Assembly (NCBI RefSeq): GCF_000218895.1
Contig: NC_015694.1
Coordinates: forward strand, 1-64,000
DNA: 64,000 bases
From: Runella slithyformis DSM 19594
GTDB lineage: Bacteria; Bacteroidota; Bacteroidia; Cytophagales; Spirosomataceae
Reading direction: 5' to 3'
Shown here: positions 63,167 through 64,000 of the stretch, piece by piece
Layout: the number at the start of each line of letters is the position of its first letter
Numbering within the stretch: the first letter of the stretch is position 1
The notes under the pieces: model-generated
What the model saw: the letters and a program-made list of their open reading frames with translations, nothing else
What the model was told of the DNA's origin: nothing
Database searches by the model: none
Program-made: the position numbers and the translations under genes

Positions 63167-63583
63167 ATGAACACGTTAGTAAAAACCCCTGTAAACAGGA
63201 AGCAGAAAAATCAGGGAATGAACTGGATTTCCCAATACCGAAGATTGGCGATTTATGCCCGTGATGGGTTCGCCTGCTGTTATTGTTTTTCCTCCGTAGA
63301 AGAGGGAATACAATTAACACTCGACCATCTTACCCCCTATTCCAAAGGGGGCAGTCACCACGAAAAAAATTTGGTCACCTGTTGCCGGCGATGCAATTCG
63401 GCCCGGGGAAACCGTGATCTGCAAACCTTTGCCTATGCAGCGGCTTCTTATAAAGAAATTGAAGCTAAAACAATTTTGGCACACGTCAATTCCTGCACAG
63501 ACCGGGCATTGGACATAAAAACGGCTAAAGAACTCATTGCCCGCCGGGGCAGTTGCCGGCAAGTGCTTTTAGAAATGATTTAA
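63167..63583 (+). CDS. HNH endonuclease
   Basis: A 138-residue protein with RRLAIYARDGFACCYC, LTLDHLTPYSKGGSHHEKNLVT and CCRRCNSARGN: the CxxC...DH...N...CxxC layout of HNH nucleases with a structural zinc. Residues around DHLTP carry the catalytic His. It is a stand-alone small nuclease common on Bacteroidota plasmids. It forms a likely unit with the gene 21 bp downstream. Confidence 0.9.
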   Translation: MNTLVKTPVNRKQKNQGMNWISQYRRLAIYARDGFACCYCFSSVEEGIQLTLDHLTPYSKGGSHHEKNLVTCCRRCNSARGNRDLQTFAYAAASYKEIEAKTILAHVNSCTDRALDIKTAKELIARRGSCRQVLLEMI

Positions 63584-63604
63584 TTAACCTTCAATCTATA
63601 CGTC

Positions 63605-63994
63605 ATGAAAGTGTTTTTAATTAATGCGCATACGCGCACCGTTGAACCTGTCTGTCTTCCCGATAAAGACCGGTTGGATACCATTTATAAGTTATTGGAT
63701 TGCCGGTTAATTGACGTTATTAATGTCGGGGAAAACGATTTAACGGTTGATGATGAAGGCTTATTAATGGAACCGAACCGGCAACGTTTTTTTATGTATT
63801 TCGGAACTTTTGACCTGTCTCAGGCAGACGAAGAAACGGGACGATTGATAAAGATTGTTTCTTTCAGAGTGGCCGGGAATGCTTTATTTACCGGATATGA
63901 CCAAAACGGGAACATGGCAGAGCCAACAATATCCATTGAGCAGTTTAGAAGGAAAATTGTATTTATGGGTTATTCGCACGGTCAACGTGCCTGA
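63605..63994 (+). CDS. DUF3846-like protein
   Basis: A 129-residue protein beginning MKVFLINAHTRTVEPVCL with LDTIYKLLDCRLIDVINVGENDLTVDDEGLLM (in two halves), the pattern of DUF3846 proteins found on plasmids and phages. Function unknown. The gene ends a few bases before the window edge and is complete. Confidence 0.7.
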   Translation: MKVFLINAHTRTVEPVCLPDKDRLDTIYKLLDCRLIDVINVGENDLTVDDEGLLMEPNRQRFFMYFGTFDLSQADEETGRLIKIVSFRVAGNALFTGYDQNGNMAEPTISIEQFRRKIVFMGYSHGQRA

Positions 63995-64000
63995 AATGCA

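Noticed and set aside
1-64000. CRISPR array
   Set aside because: The Cas4-like nuclease prompted a look, but no regularly spaced repeats with unique spacers exist; the tandem repeats found have no spacers.

Overview
The window reads as part of a large conjugative plasmid or integrative element of a Bacteroidota bacterium, probably from the Cytophagales. The reasons are the complete Bacteroidetes-type tra operon (TraE to TraO order), DUF6443-type RHS proteins, weak Shine-Dalgarno sequences and many four-base start/stop overlaps. No chromosomal housekeeping gene, rRNA, tRNA, CRISPR array or intact transposase was seen. All family names come from reading translated sequence; no database search was run.

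Bases 1-5.5 kb are a plasmid maintenance and mobilisation core. It has iteron-like 21-bp repeats with an inverted copy but no replication initiator gene in the window. A ParA/ribbon-helix-helix partition pair sits among AT-rich repeats. An oriT-like region with helically phased repeats is flanked by a leftward three-gene operon resembling RP4 traK-traL-traM and a rightward mobC-relaxase pair. 5.5-9.4 kb is a cargo patch (HigBA and orphan genes) bounded by the relaxase and a second, broken copy of its 3' end joined to a resolvase fragment. 9.4-12.4 kb holds an M23 peptidase and a secreted FN3/nuclease lipoprotein.

12.5-24.5 kb is the transfer machine: a leftward VirD4-type coupling protein and a rightward tra operon (three TraE-like pilin-family genes, TraF, the TraG ATPase, TraI, J, K, L, M, N, O), separated by a strong inverted repeat. 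24.5-33.3 kb is accessory: a DUF3127-lipoprotein fusion, recombinase relics, a TA-like pair, a type II C5-methyltransferase/MvaI-BcnI-like restriction system, a possible uracil-DNA-glycosylase-like gene and a possible GIY-YIG gene.

33.7-52.1 kb is the most unusual part and looks like a defence or conflict island. Operon A (+, 33.7-43.1 kb) encodes MBL hydrolase, E2-like protein with SEC-C motif, 4-TM protein, MBL hydrolase, TM protein (interrupted by an A7 frameshift), MBL hydrolase, and a trypsin-helical repeat-PIN giant. Operon B (-, 46.5-44.3 kb) encodes a triple ubiquitin-like protein, an E1-like ThiF enzyme and a DUF6527-like protein. A serine recombinase with two large palindromes lies between A and B. 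Operon C (-, 52.0-46.8 kb) is translationally coupled: XRE regulator, Cas4-like nuclease, prokaryotic Argonaute with a visible PIWI catalytic core, a small protein and an HExxH metalloprotease. Together these could form a ubiquitin-like conjugation and proteolysis system beside an Argonaute-protease system.

52.4-62.3 kb is a leftward RHS polymorphic toxin operon (DUF4097-like protein, repeat-rich secreted protein, 2175-residue RHS toxin with a URI/GIY-YIG-like tip, immunity candidate). 63.1-64 kb has an HNH endonuclease and a DUF3846-like protein.
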